A DNA stretch of 64,000 nucleotides, taken from positions 1-64,000 of the forward strand of contig NZ_JAUSWN010000018.1 in assembly GCF_030815255.1 (NCBI RefSeq). The letters are read 5' to 3'. Of the stretch, positions 35,557-45,128 are shown piece after piece (position 1 is the stretch's first letter; each line of letters opens with the position of its first letter). The position numbers and the translations under genes were made by a program. The stretch is from Hathewaya limosa (GTDB taxonomy: Bacteria > Bacillota > Clostridia > Clostridiales > Clostridiaceae). The notes under the pieces were generated by a model, which made no database searches, was not told where the DNA came from, and was given only the letters and a program-made list of their open reading frames with translations.

Positions 35557-36792
35557 ATGAGTAAGAATAACGTTTTAAACGTAACTTCCGAAATAGGAAA
35601 ACTAAAAACTGTATTACTTCATAGACCAGGCGAAGAAATTGAAAATTTAACACCTGATCTTCTAGAAAGATTATTATTTGATGACATTCCTTTCTTAAAA
35701 ATAGCTAGAGAAGAACATGATGCGTTTGCTAAGATTTTACAAGATCAAGGTGTTGAAGTATTATATCTTGAAAAATTAGCTGCTGAAGCACTAGCTGACA
35801 AAAACATAAAAGATAAATTTATTAGCCAATTCATAGATGAAGCTAATGTTCAAGGTGAAAACCTAAAACAATACTTAACAGAATATTTCTTAAGCTTTGA
35901 TAATCAAGCTATGATAGATAAAATGATGGCTGGAGTTAGAAAAATAGAATTAAAAGATTATAAGAGTAATTCTTTAACTGATCAAGCTGACTCTTATCCA
36001 TTTATTTGTGATCCAATGCCAAACTTATATTTCACAAGAGATCCATTTGCAACAATTGGACATGGTATCACATTAAACCATATGAGAACTGAAACAAGAA
36101 ATAGAGAAACTATTTTCGCTAAATATATTTTTGAAAATCATCCAAGATTTAAAGATGAAAATGTTCCTTTCTGGTTCAATAGAGATGAAAACTCTTCCTT
36201 AGAAGGTGGAGATGAACTTATTTTAAGTGATAAAATACTTGCAATAGGTATTTCTCAAAGAACAGATGCTGCATCAGTTGAAAAATTGGCTAAGAGACTA
36301 TTACTTAGCGAAGATACAACATTTGAAACTATATTAGCATTCCAAATTCCTGTAAGTAGAGCATTCATGCACTTAGATACAGTATTTACTCAAGTTGATT
36401 ATGATAAATTTACTGTACATCCAGGAATCGAAGGTCCTTTAAATGTTTATGCAATAACTAAGGACAAAAATGATAGTTCAAAAATTGCAGTAACTAAAGA
36501 AGTTGACGTTCTTGAAAACATCCTAAGCAAATATCTTGATAGAAAAATTACATTAATTAGATGTGGTGGCGGAGATGAAATAATCTCAGCAAGAGAACAA
36601 TGGAACGATGGTTCAAACACACTTGCAATAGCTCCAGGTGAAGTTGTTGTTTACTCTAGAAACTATGTAACCAATAAAATTCTTGAAGAATATGGTATAA
36701 AAATCCATGTTATGCCTTCATCTGAATTATCAAGAGGTAGAGGAGGCCCAAGATGTATGTCTATGCCTCTAATTAGAGAAAACTTAAAATAG
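35557..36792 (+). CDS. arcA: Arginine deiminase
   Basis: The 411-residue cytoplasmic enzyme converts arginine to citrulline and ammonia. Family motifs are LHRPGEE, FTRDPFA, the His-containing RAFMHLDTVFT, CGGGDEIISAREQW and the closing RGRGGPRCMSMPL with catalytic Cys400. AAAGGAGTGA precedes the ATG. Neither arcB nor arcC is adjacent, so if the full ADI pathway exists, its other genes lie elsewhere. A terminator follows. Confidence 0.95.
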   Translation: MSKNNVLNVTSEIGKLKTVLLHRPGEEIENLTPDLLERLLFDDIPFLKIAREEHDAFAKILQDQGVEVLYLEKLAAEALADKNIKDKFISQFIDEANVQGENLKQYLTEYFLSFDNQAMIDKMMAGVRKIELKDYKSNSLTDQADSYPFICDPMPNLYFTRDPFATIGHGITLNHMRTETRNRETIFAKYIFENHPRFKDENVPFWFNRDENSSLEGGDELILSDKILAIGISQRTDAASVEKLAKRLLLSEDTTFETILAFQIPVSRAFMHLDTVFTQVDYDKFTVHPGIEGPLNVYAITKDKNDSSKIAVTKEVDVLENILSKYLDRKITLIRCGGGDEIISAREQWNDGSNTLAIAPGEVVVYSRNYVTNKILEEYGIKIHVMPSSELSRGRGGPRCMSMPLIRENLK

Positions 36793-36809
36793 CCTAATCA
36801 TTTTTCAAT

Positions 36810-36845
36810 AAAAAGGTTGTCTTATTACAGGACAACCTTTTTATT
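36810..36845 (+). terminator. Terminator of arcA
   Basis: Arms AAAAAGGTTGTC (36810-36821) and GACAACCTTTTT are followed by T. It sits between arcA and the convergent histidine kinase gene and may serve both. Confidence 0.85.
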
Positions 36846-36854
36846 TTCTACAAC

Positions 36855-38096
36855 TTATATAATAGTTTTTAAAAATATAATACTAAATTCTGTTCCTTTG
36901 CCTTCTTCACTTTTAACAGAAATACTTCCATTTTGAGATTCTATTATGGTTTTACTTAGCGCTAATCCTATACCTATACTACAAGGGTTAGTAGAATTTT
37001 CCCCTTTATAAAATCTCTGAAATATCCTTCCTATCCTTTCTTTTGGAATTCCCTCTCCATTATCTTTTATTTTTATACTAGTAGATATAGGGGTTTCCTC
37101 ATAACTAATTAAAATTTGACCATTTACATTCGTATGTTCTATGCAATTTTTAATTATGTTTGATAATGCTTCAGCAGTCCATTCTGCATCATGCTTAAAA
37201 TAGATATCTTTATTTCCCTTAATAATTATTTTCTGTTGTTTTTCTTTTGATTTTTCTATTAGCCCTATTAAAGACTTATTTATTGTAATATATAGTGGAT
37301 TATTTATTATTCTAAACTGAACTACTCCCGCTTCTAATCTCCCCACTTTTAATAAATTTACAATAAGCCATTCCATTCTTCTTAACTGTTCATCGCTTAA
37401 CTTTAAGAAATTATCTCTATCCTCCTTGGGTATATTTTGATTTTTCATTATCTCATTAAACATTATTAGTGAGGATAAAGGTGTTTTCAATTGATGTGAT
37501 ATATCGGAAATTATATTTTTAAGAAATATTTTTTCCTTTTTTAACCTTAATAAAACATCTCTCTGACTATTTGCCATTAAGTTAAAATGATATGTTAAGA
37601 TAGCCAAATCCCCTTCTTTATTTACATTTTTAAAGTTTTGAAACTTTCCTTCTATAATATCTTCAGAAGCCTTACTAAATTTTTCAGCCTTTTTATAAAA
37701 TCCTTTAAATCCACCAAATACCGTTAAATATACTATTATTAAAAATATACTAATTTCTAAAATGAATTTACATAATACTTTATATAAAAAATCATACATT
37801 ACGGGATTTTTATATATATCTAAATCTTTTTCATATGAATATTTATCAAGAATTTTTTCACCCAACTTAAAATTATCCATATTCTTTAAAGTTAATGCAC
37901 TAACTATTTCTTTTTCCATCTCTGGATGCTCAGATAAGATATTTCCTGCTATTATAGTATTTTGAATTATATAATTCTTATTTAAACTACTTATTTCTTT
38001 TTGAATTGTAACTACACATAAACTCATAAATATTATACCTAAAATAATAAACTTAAAAGTTATACTCTTAATCTCTGGATTTTTAAAATAATGCAC
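36855..38096 (-). CDS. Sensor histidine kinase
   Basis: The 413-residue kinase has two membrane helices (about 14-32 and 109-128) around an external loop of about 75 residues, a HAMP-like linker, the H box ISDISHQLKTPLSS (His201), the N box NIIKNCIEHT and the G boxes DNGEGIPKERIG and GIGLAL. The gene starts with GTG preceded by AAGGGGG and lies 15 bases after the response regulator. It most likely senses an envelope or external signal; the stimulus is unknown. Confidence 0.9.
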   Translation of the reverse strand: MHYFKNPEIKSITFKFIILGIIFMSLCVVTIQKEISSLNKNYIIQNTIIAGNILSEHPEMEKEIVSALTLKNMDNFKLGEKILDKYSYEKDLDIYKNPVMYDFLYKVLCKFILEISIFLIIVYLTVFGGFKGFYKKAEKFSKASEDIIEGKFQNFKNVNKEGDLAILTYHFNLMANSQRDVLLRLKKEKIFLKNIISDISHQLKTPLSSLIMFNEIMKNQNIPKEDRDNFLKLSDEQLRRMEWLIVNLLKVGRLEAGVVQFRIINNPLYITINKSLIGLIEKSKEKQQKIIIKGNKDIYFKHDAEWTAEALSNIIKNCIEHTNVNGQILISYEETPISTSIKIKDNGEGIPKERIGRIFQRFYKGENSTNPCSIGIGLALSKTIIESQNGSISVKSEEGKGTEFSIIFLKTII

Positions 38097-38111
38097 TTTC
38101 TGTATCCCCCT

Positions 38112-38828
38112 TTATATATCCGCCCACTTATATCCGATCCCTCTTACTGTTTCAATATACTTAGATTCTTTAGGATTGACTTCTATCTTCTCCCGTAATC
38201 TTTTAATATAAACATTTAAGGTGTTACCATCTACAAAATTTCCATCTACATCCCAAAGTCTTTCTATTAAAACATTTCTCGAAAGTACATTCCCTTTATT
38301 TTCTAATAAGATTAACAATAACTTATATTCACCAGCAGTTAAAATTATCTCCTCCATCCCTTTATATACCTTAGCCTTTAAAGGCTCAACTATTATATCT
38401 CCTGAATTTATTTTATTCTCATTATGACTATCACTATTATTTGATTTTGTATTTTCAGTTAGCATACTTTTTCTTCTCAAAACTGCATTTATGCGAGAAA
38501 TTAATTCTCTTATTCTAATAGGCTTAGTAATATAATCATCTCCACCTAAGTCTAATCCTAAAACTACATTAGCTTCCTCGTCACAAGCCGTTATAAAAAT
38601 AATAGGAAGCAAACTTTCTTTCCTAACTTGTTCACAAAAATCATATCCACTTCCATCTGGAAGTGTTAAATCCAAAAGAATCAAATTTAAATTTTTCTCT
38701 TCTTTAAACTTTTGTCGTGCCTCTTTTAAATTACTTGCTCTATATACAGTAAAATTTTCTTGTTTTAAAGTATATTCCATTCCAATGGCCAGTGCCATAT
38801 CATCTTCCACCAATAAAATATTTTTCAC
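38112..38828 (-). CDS. OmpR/PhoB-type response regulator
   Basis: The 238-residue regulator has a receiver domain (acidic pair Glu8-Asp9-Asp10, phosphoacceptor Asp53 in LILLDLTLPDG, Lys of YITKPIRIRE) and a C-terminal winged-helix DNA-binding domain ending YIETVRGIGYKW. It is transcribed with the kinase and starts with GTG after GGGTGGGGGG. The divergent symporter gene at 39086 is a candidate target. Confidence 0.92.
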   Translation of the reverse strand: MKNILLVEDDMALAIGMEYTLKQENFTVYRASNLKEARQKFKEEKNLNLILLDLTLPDGSGYDFCEQVRKESLLPIIFITACDEEANVVLGLDLGGDDYITKPIRIRELISRINAVLRRKSMLTENTKSNNSDSHNENKINSGDIIVEPLKAKVYKGMEEIILTAGEYKLLLILLENKGNVLSRNVLIERLWDVDGNFVDGNTLNVYIKRLREKIEVNPKESKYIETVRGIGYKWADI

Positions 38829-39085
38829 TAAAAATTCCCCCCACCCTTTATATTAAAAACCATTTTTTCTATGCAAATATTTTTAATCTTCTTTATTATT
38901 ATATCAAAATACAGCCTTTAAGCCATTTACTAATAATACATATTGCAACTTTACATGTTTAAAAATATATTGAAGCTTTTTGTAATATTTCATAGTTTAA
39001 GGTACATTTTTGGTGTGTTATACTATATTCTAGAAATAAATATTAAGATTAGAACTCTGTATTGAAATAGAAAGGATATCTAAAA

Positions 39086-40507
39086 ATGATAAATTCTTAT
39101 TTAATATTTATATTATTATATTCATTGATTTTAATAGTAGCCGGTTTTATTACAACAAAATATGTAAAAAATTCTTCTGATTTTTTTGTAGCTGGACGAA
39201 AATTAAATTCAAAATTACTTTTTTCAACGCTTATAGCCGCTAACATAGGTGCAGGTTCTACAGTTGGTATAACAGGAATTGCTTATTCATCTGGTGTATC
39301 ATCTTATTGGTGGATTTTTATGTCCGCTATTGGAACATTAGTACTTGCATTTTGGGTTGGTCCTAAAATTTGGGACATATCTAAAAAATACAATTTATAT
39401 ACTTTGGGTGATTATTTAGATTTAAGATATTCAAAATATTTTAAGTCTGCTTTATCTATAATGATGCTTATTGGAACCATAGCATTATTTGCTGGTCAAC
39501 TTATGGGAATTTCCTGGATTTTAAATATAACTTCTGGTATAAGTAAAAACATAGGAATTTTAATAGGTGCTATAGTTGTTGTATGCTATTTTTCTGCTGG
39601 TGGTCTTTTATCTTCTTCTATAGTAAATATGTTAGAACTAGTAATAATAATTTTAGGTTTTATAATAGCAGTACCTTATGCATTAAAAGATGTAAATGGT
39701 TTTAATGGTTTATACTCAACAATAAGTTCAAGTTTAAATACAGCCGAAGCTAATAAATATTTTAGTATTTCTGGTATTGGTATAACTCAAATAATTGGAT
39801 GGTTTTTAATGCTTACTCCTTCTTTCTTTATATCTCCAGGATTAATAGGAAAAATATATGGCGCAAAAGATACAAAAACCTTAAAAAAAGCTACTTTTTG
39901 GTGTGCTATGATTCAAATATTATTTGCATTTTTACCAACCATACTTGGCATGTGTGCATTTGCGAAATTTCCTAACCTTCAACAACCAGAGTTAGCACTA
40001 CCTATGGTTATGAAAAATATGCTTCCTTTTTCAGTTTCTGCATTGGCTCTAGCAGCTATTTTTGCAGCTGAAGTAAGTACCGCAGACGCTGTTCTGTATA
40101 TGCTTACTACAACTTTTACTGAAGATATATACAAAACTTTTATAAACCCTAAGATAGAGGATATAAAACTATTAAAATTAAGTAGAGTAGTTACAATAGT
40201 AGGTGGTTTATTAGGTATAACAATGGCCCTTTTATTGCCTAATATAATTACTGCACTATCTATATTCTATACATTAATGTCCGTTTCCCTAACTGCCCCG
40301 CTTATGTTTGGTCTGTTTTCTAAAAAACCTAAGACAACAATAGCCTTTATATCTGCATTAATTGGTATAGGCATTACTTTATTTTGTGAATTTTGTAATG
40401 GTGGTAAAGGAATTTGGATACTAAATGGACAGTCTACAGGAATAATTTTTTCATTAATTATAATGACTACATATATTGGTGTTAAGTCTTATAAAACAAA
40501 AAATTAA
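39086..40507 (+). CDS. Sodium:solute symporter family transporter
   Basis: The 473-residue protein has about 13 helices and SSS-family features: FVAGRKLNSKLLFSTLIAANIGAGSTVG in the first repeat and AAIFAAEVSTADAVLYMLTTTF, the sodium site region. The substrate (an amino acid, sugar, or organic acid) is not evident. It is divergent from the two-component system, which may regulate it. AAAGGATAT precedes its ATG. Confidence 0.85.
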   Translation: MINSYLIFILLYSLILIVAGFITTKYVKNSSDFFVAGRKLNSKLLFSTLIAANIGAGSTVGITGIAYSSGVSSYWWIFMSAIGTLVLAFWVGPKIWDISKKYNLYTLGDYLDLRYSKYFKSALSIMMLIGTIALFAGQLMGISWILNITSGISKNIGILIGAIVVVCYFSAGGLLSSSIVNMLELVIIILGFIIAVPYALKDVNGFNGLYSTISSSLNTAEANKYFSISGIGITQIIGWFLMLTPSFFISPGLIGKIYGAKDTKTLKKATFWCAMIQILFAFLPTILGMCAFAKFPNLQQPELALPMVMKNMLPFSVSALALAAIFAAEVSTADAVLYMLTTTFTEDIYKTFINPKIEDIKLLKLSRVVTIVGGLLGITMALLLPNIITALSIFYTLMSVSLTAPLMFGLFSKKPKTTIAFISALIGIGITLFCEFCNGGKGIWILNGQSTGIIFSLIIMTTYIGVKSYKTKN

Positions 40508-40573
40508 ATATAGTCATTATAAAATTTATTTTTATCCTATCTACAACATTAATAATTAAATATTTCTTGAAAT

Positions 40574-40615
40574 AAAAAGGTGAATAATATCAAAAATTAT
40601 TATTCACCTTTTGTT
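40574..40615. terminator. Bidirectional terminator between symporter and membrane-protein genes
   Basis: Arms AAAAGGTGAATAAT (40574-40587) and ATTATTCACCTTTT (40599-40612) form a perfect stem. It lies between convergent genes and can work on both strands. Confidence 0.8.
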
Positions 40616-40623
40616 ATTTAAAT

Positions 40624-41007
40624 TTAATTTTGTTCTAACCTAAAGTTTTGAAACATATCTATTATAATTTTAACAAGGGATATAACACAACATATTGTCC
40701 CTATACCTATAGTAATATCATTTAATGACCCATCTATTACTACTGGAAGTATTGTTCCTATTATTATGTACACTGGCAACATTAAGTTATTCTTCTTCAT
40801 ATTAAATCCTTTTATCTTTAATAACATGAATCCCCCTAATATTACTAATAAAAGTGGTAAAGATATTATTATTAATGCTAGAAATTGTATTCCCGAATTC
40901 TCATACCAAGAAACCGAAGGATTATGTGACATGTATATCCATAAAGAAAACATAACAGTAAAAAACATGATTATATTTAACATAACATAACTAGCTTTTT
41001 TAATCAC
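40624..41007 (-). CDS. Four-helix membrane protein, cotranscribed with XRE regulator
   Basis: The 127-residue protein has four hydrophobic segments (SYVMLNIIMFFTVMFSLWIYM, IQFLALIIISLPLLLVILGGFML, LMLPVYIIIGTILPVVI, GIGTICCVISLVKIIIDMF). Its GTG start at 41007 overlaps the ribosome site set within the last codons of the XRE regulator gene, so the two are translated together. Function is unknown. Confidence 0.65.
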   Translation of the reverse strand: MIKKASYVMLNIIMFFTVMFSLWIYMSHNPSVSWYENSGIQFLALIIISLPLLLVILGGFMLLKIKGFNMKKNNLMLPVYIIIGTILPVVIDGSLNDITIGIGTICCVISLVKIIIDMFQNFRLEQN

Positions 41008-41010
41008 TTC

Positions 41011-41463
41011 TTACACCTCGCTTAGTTCTTTTAATCTATTTTCCATGTATCCCTTATCAAATGAGGATACAATTCTCATATTATCTTTATTCAATATTCT
41101 ATAATGACCTGATACAACATTTTGTTGAAGCTTATATTCATTGGATATTACTATATCTCTCCACCACACTTTTCCCCCCATTGTTTTATTACCTTTAATT
41201 TCACATTTACCAAAAGCTAATGACTTTATAATATCATCTATATCTTCGCCTAAGATCATTTGTATAATTTCACTATCTTTAAATAAAGAACAAACTACTA
41301 CTGCTCCACTCCATCCTAAAGATGCTCTTCCTTTTTCTATCTGAACTAAAGTCTTCTTTGAGATTCCTAATATCTCTGACATTTTGTCCTGTGAAAACTC
41401 TTTTTCATTTCTTATAAGTTTTAATTTTGAATCAATTTTTTCTATAAACTCATTTCTATTCAT
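41011..41463 (-). CDS. XRE-family transcriptional regulator
   Basis: The 150-residue protein has an N-terminal helix-turn-helix (EKEFSQDKMSEILGISKKTLVQIEKG) and a C-terminal domain of unknown type with WWRDIV. The ATG at 41463 is preferred over the GTG at 41469, because AAGGA lies 10 bases before it. A perfect 28-base palindrome (41490-41519) is placed just upstream, probably its own operator. Confidence 0.8.
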   Translation of the reverse strand: MNRNEFIEKIDSKLKLIRNEKEFSQDKMSEILGISKKTLVQIEKGRASLGWSGAVVVCSLFKDSEIIQMILGEDIDDIIKSLAFGKCEIKGNKTMGGKVWWRDIVISNEYKLQQNVVSGHYRILNKDNMRIVSSFDKGYMENRLKELSEV

Positions 41464-41489
41464 ATTCACTAATTCCTTTGTATATTTTT

Positions 41490-41519
41490 GTAGTATAGTG
41501 TAATTTTACACTATACTAC
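41490..41519. promoter_or_regulatory. Operator palindrome upstream of the XRE gene
   Basis: Arms GTAGTATAGTGTAA and TTACACTATACTAC are 14 bases long and perfect, separated by TT. It lies 27 bases upstream of the XRE start, over the probable promoter, and fits autoregulation by a dimer. Confidence 0.7.
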
Positions 41520-41566
41520 CCATAAAGTAAATATAAAATTTCCTATACATAAAAAATTTTTAAAAA

Positions 41567-41596
41567 ATAAGAAGAATCTTTAAAAAGATTCCCCTT
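41567..41596 (-). terminator. Terminator of the FtsX-like permease gene
   Basis: The arms AAGAATCTTT and AAAGATTC (41571-41590) are followed on the minus strand by TTCTTATTTTTT. It lies about 20 bases past the stop at 41615. Confidence 0.6.
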
Positions 41597-41614
41597 ATTA
41601 ATCCAATCTGTTTT

Positions 41615-44203
41615 TTATTCTCTAGCCCTTATATTTTCTACAATACTCATCTTTTTAAGTTTCTTTAGTGGTATTAAAGAAGCTATAAGTGTTATTAATA
41701 CACATCCTAAAGCCCCTATTACAAATACACCTATTGGTGTATTTGTAGAAACCTCTATATATTGACTTTGTGCCTTCATCATAATCTTAAATAATCCGTA
41801 AGATATAGCTGTTCCAATTATACTTACTATAATTCCATGAAGAATTCCTTCTAACATAACCATCTTAGCTAATTGCTTCTTAGTCATACCTATAGACATT
41901 AAAGTAGCGAACTCACTCTTTCTTAATAGAAGTCCTATCGTTATTGTGTTTATTATATTGACTATACCTATAAATGTTATAATAGTAATAAATCCAAATA
42001 TAAATACAGCTACCTGCGTTTGCACACTTTCCACTTGTTTTGATATAAGATATACATCCATACAATTTAATTCTTGCTCTTCACATCTTTTAGTTAAATA
42101 TTCTTGTATTTTTTCTCTTGAATTTTCATCTTTATATCTAAGTGCTACTGTTTTATTTTGCTCTTGTCCAAAATTATCCTTAAAGTTCTTATCCCCAAAT
42201 ACCATACTTACTTGTGGTCTTGTTGAAATTCCATTAAACATATCTTTACTTAAAATTCCTACAACTTTTACCTTAATAAAATCATTTTCCTTAATAGCCT
42301 TTTTAGCTCTTTTATCCATTTCTGTGGTTCCAATGGATAATGATATATTTTTGTTACTATCATCACCGCGAAACATATTTTTCATTTTAGGTATTTTAAT
42401 TTCATCGCCAACCTTACAGTTTAATGTTCTAATTACAACTTTATTATTTTCCTTACTTTGAAGTTTATTTGTATCTATAATTAAAACCCCACCATTATTT
42501 AACTTCTCTTCATCTACACTACCTTCAATAAGATATTTTTTAGCCTCTTCTAATGAACTTTTATCATAGGAACAGTAATTAATTTGAGAAATGTTAACAT
42601 ATTTATTGTTATTTATATTAACTTCATCTGCTTTATCTAATTTAACTTTGGTAAATAAGTCTTGATTTATAAATTTGCTTTCTATGGCTAAAGATTCTTG
42701 ATAATTAATCGGAGTAAAAACATCCTTGATTTCTTTCCTTCCCTTTAATTCTTCAATAAACTTAGGATCTATACTTTTCCTATGATTCATACAAGTAATT
42801 CCAGCATCAAAATCCATTGTTTGTAATGTTTGTTCGTATGCCATTCTAATTTGCTTAGAACTAGCTGTGAATACATCAAACATTACAAGTGAAATTATTA
42901 AAGAAAATAAAGTAATTATAAATCTTTTATTATTTCTTCTAATATTTTTATATGCTACATCTCCCTCAACTCTAAAAATAGCTTTTATTAAAAATGTCCT
43001 TCTCTTTTTATACTTTTCCTTTTTTATATTTCCAGAGTTTCTAATAGCATCTATGGGTGAAATTTTAGATGCTGTTCTTGCAGGTCCTATTACTGATAAT
43101 AGAATAGTAATTATTCCAAGAGCACTACTTATTAATATAACTTCTGGGTATAGTCCTACATTTATAAGATTATCAAAAATAGAAAATTTGGATTTGCTTA
43201 ATATATAAATAGTTATATAAATTCCTAAATATCCAGCTATTATTCCTAATGGAATAGATATTAGTCCCATAAAGCATGCTTCTTGTAAAACTAATTTTCT
43301 TATTTTTCTTGGTGTTGCACCTATACTTCTTAAAATCCCAAACTGATTAATTCTCTCAGCCACCGATATATTAAAGGAATTATATATAACTGCAACTGTG
43401 CAAACTACAATAATACACACTATAATAATCAACATTTTAGTTAGACTAGTATTTAATAATTGATTAACACCCTGTCCTTCTAGGCTAAGTAACCAATTAT
43501 TTGAAATCATACAAGGAATTTTTTTTACCTCTTGTTGAGATGGATTTACCTTAACATTTAATTTCTTAGCTATTTTTTCTGCTATATCCACTTTATCTTT
43601 TTTAGCCTTCAAATTTACGACAACATCATACTTTTCACCTTCCTCTAATTTAGAAAAATCACAGTATGACCTTACTTTTATAGAATTTCCTGCAACTAGT
43701 TCTTTATCAAATCCAACTATTTTATATAATTCAAATTGTCCATCTTTGCCTAATTCAATGTTATCTCCAATTTCTTTTTTTAGTACCCTCTTAACATTTT
43801 TACTTATAATGATTTCTTTAGGTTTATTAGGAATCCTCCCCTCTAATGACTTAACCTTAAAAAATTCATTAAAAGATGTTTTATCATCATTACTAAAATC
43901 AATTTCCACATTTTCATTATTCTTAACTGTAATATTTTTCTCCTCTTTGCTTATTGAATAATTTTTTATTTCAAAGTTATTAGCTAATTTACTTACTTGC
44001 TCATTGTTTAAATTATTAAAACTAAATTCCCAATTTCCTGCATCCTGTTTTCTCTTTTCTATTAAGCTATCCTGGACACTAAACATAAAAGTTCCTATAC
44101 CAGAAAATAAAGATATAGCTAGAATTATTCCTACTATAGTTAATATTGTTCTTTTCTTATTTTGTTTGAGGTACCTAAAAGTTAATTCTCCATAATTATT
44201 CAC
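41615..44203 (-). CDS. FtsX/MacB-type ABC transporter permease
   Basis: The 862-residue protein contains two FtsX domains. Its first helix is near residues 18-37, followed by a long external domain, helices near 255-390, a second first helix and external part, and final helices near 740-850. It opens with YGELTFRYLKQNKKRTILTIVGI. This family exports peptides or acts in mechanotransmission and resistance. The GTG start at 44203 overlaps the ATPase gene by eight bases, so they are coupled. Confidence 0.88.
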   Translation of the reverse strand: MNNYGELTFRYLKQNKKRTILTIVGIILAISLFSGIGTFMFSVQDSLIEKRKQDAGNWEFSFNNLNNEQVSKLANNFEIKNYSISKEEKNITVKNNENVEIDFSNDDKTSFNEFFKVKSLEGRIPNKPKEIIISKNVKRVLKKEIGDNIELGKDGQFELYKIVGFDKELVAGNSIKVRSYCDFSKLEEGEKYDVVVNLKAKKDKVDIAEKIAKKLNVKVNPSQQEVKKIPCMISNNWLLSLEGQGVNQLLNTSLTKMLIIIVCIIVVCTVAVIYNSFNISVAERINQFGILRSIGATPRKIRKLVLQEACFMGLISIPLGIIAGYLGIYITIYILSKSKFSIFDNLINVGLYPEVILISSALGIITILLSVIGPARTASKISPIDAIRNSGNIKKEKYKKRRTFLIKAIFRVEGDVAYKNIRRNNKRFIITLFSLIISLVMFDVFTASSKQIRMAYEQTLQTMDFDAGITCMNHRKSIDPKFIEELKGRKEIKDVFTPINYQESLAIESKFINQDLFTKVKLDKADEVNINNNKYVNISQINYCSYDKSSLEEAKKYLIEGSVDEEKLNNGGVLIIDTNKLQSKENNKVVIRTLNCKVGDEIKIPKMKNMFRGDDSNKNISLSIGTTEMDKRAKKAIKENDFIKVKVVGILSKDMFNGISTRPQVSMVFGDKNFKDNFGQEQNKTVALRYKDENSREKIQEYLTKRCEEQELNCMDVYLISKQVESVQTQVAVFIFGFITIITFIGIVNIINTITIGLLLRKSEFATLMSIGMTKKQLAKMVMLEGILHGIIVSIIGTAISYGLFKIMMKAQSQYIEVSTNTPIGVFVIGALGCVLITLIASLIPLKKLKKMSIVENIRARE

Positions 44204-44882
44204 TTCTCATCACCTCATCACCTTCAATTTTTCCATCTGATATAGTTATTACCCTATTAGCCATTTTTGCAATTTCTAAATCATGCGTTATAAGAATTAG
44301 TGTTTGATTATACTTTTTAACAGAGTACTTTAAAAGCTCTATAATTTCTTTAGAGTTTTTAGAATCAAGATTTCCTGTAGGTTCATCTGCAAGTATTATG
44401 GATGGTTTATTTGCAAGTGCTCTTCCTATTGATACTCTTTGCTGTTGCCCTCCTGATAATTGTGATGGAAGATGTTTTCTTCTTTCTTGTAACCCTAAAA
44501 TTCCTAATACCTCATTCATATACTCTTTATCTATTTTTTTGCCATCTAAAAGTACAGGCATTTCTATATTCTCCTCAGCAGTTAAAACTGGTATCAAATT
44601 ATAGAATTGAAATATAAATCCTATTTCTCTTCTTCTTAAAATTGCAAGCTGATTTTCTTTTAATGAATATATACTTGTACCATCTACTATTACCTTTCCT
44701 GATGTTGGTCTATCTACTCCTCCTAAGAGATGAAGCAATGTACTCTTTCCAGATCCTGATGCTCCAACTATAGCTACAAATTCACCTTTATTTATGCCTA
44801 AATTAATATTCTTTAAAGCATCTACCTTTGTTTCCCCTTTACCATAGCTCTTACAAAGATTCTCTATTCTCAACAATTCCAT
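44196..44882 (-). CDS. ABC transporter ATP-binding protein (MacB/LolD-type)
   Basis: The 228-residue ATPase has Walker A (GASGSGKST), the Q loop FIFQFYNLIPVLTAEENIEMP, the signature LSGGQQQR and Walker B (IILADEPTGNLD). These match the MacB/LolD/BceA group that drives FtsX-type permeases. Ribosome site GAGGGG precedes the ATG. The regulatory two-component system is not adjacent. Confidence 0.9.
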   Translation of the reverse strand: MELLRIENLCKSYGKGETKVDALKNINLGINKGEFVAIVGASGSGKSTLLHLLGGVDRPTSGKVIVDGTSIYSLKENQLAILRRREIGFIFQFYNLIPVLTAEENIEMPVLLDGKKIDKEYMNEVLGILGLQERRKHLPSQLSGGQQQRVSIGRALANKPSIILADEPTGNLDSKNSKEIIELLKYSVKKYNQTLILITHDLEIAKMANRVITISDGKIEGDEVMRSE

Positions 44883-44971
44883 TTATAATTCCCCTCTCTA
44901 TATATAATAATTTATTACCTCCAAACCACAATTTATATAATATTCTCCCTTTATTACAATCTCATAAATAT

Positions 44972-44995
44972 CATTATTACAATTTTGTAATAATG
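44972..44995. promoter_or_regulatory. Palindrome upstream of the MacB-like operon
   Basis: Perfect arms CATTATTACAA and TTGTAATAATG flank TT. It lies about 90 bases before the ATPase start. A related half site TTATTACAATC follows at about 44951-44961. It is a candidate operator for a regulator of the ABC operon; none is adjacent on the same strand. Confidence 0.5.
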
Positions 44996-45000
44996 AAAAC

Positions 45001-45054
45001 AAAAAGTTATTTCAGTTAAAAAACATACTTATAAACCGAAATAACTTTTTATAC
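45001..45054 (-). terminator. Terminator of the second MtaA-like gene
   Basis: Arms AAAAAGTTATTTC (45001-45013) and GAAATAACTTTTT (45038-45050) form a stem followed on the minus strand by TTTTTGTTTTC, past the stop at 45129. Confidence 0.7.
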
Positions 45055-45128
45055 TTAACTCCATAATAATTCAATTATTAACTTATTATATTAATTATAA
45101 TATATAGTAACCTAAACCTAGTTTAACT

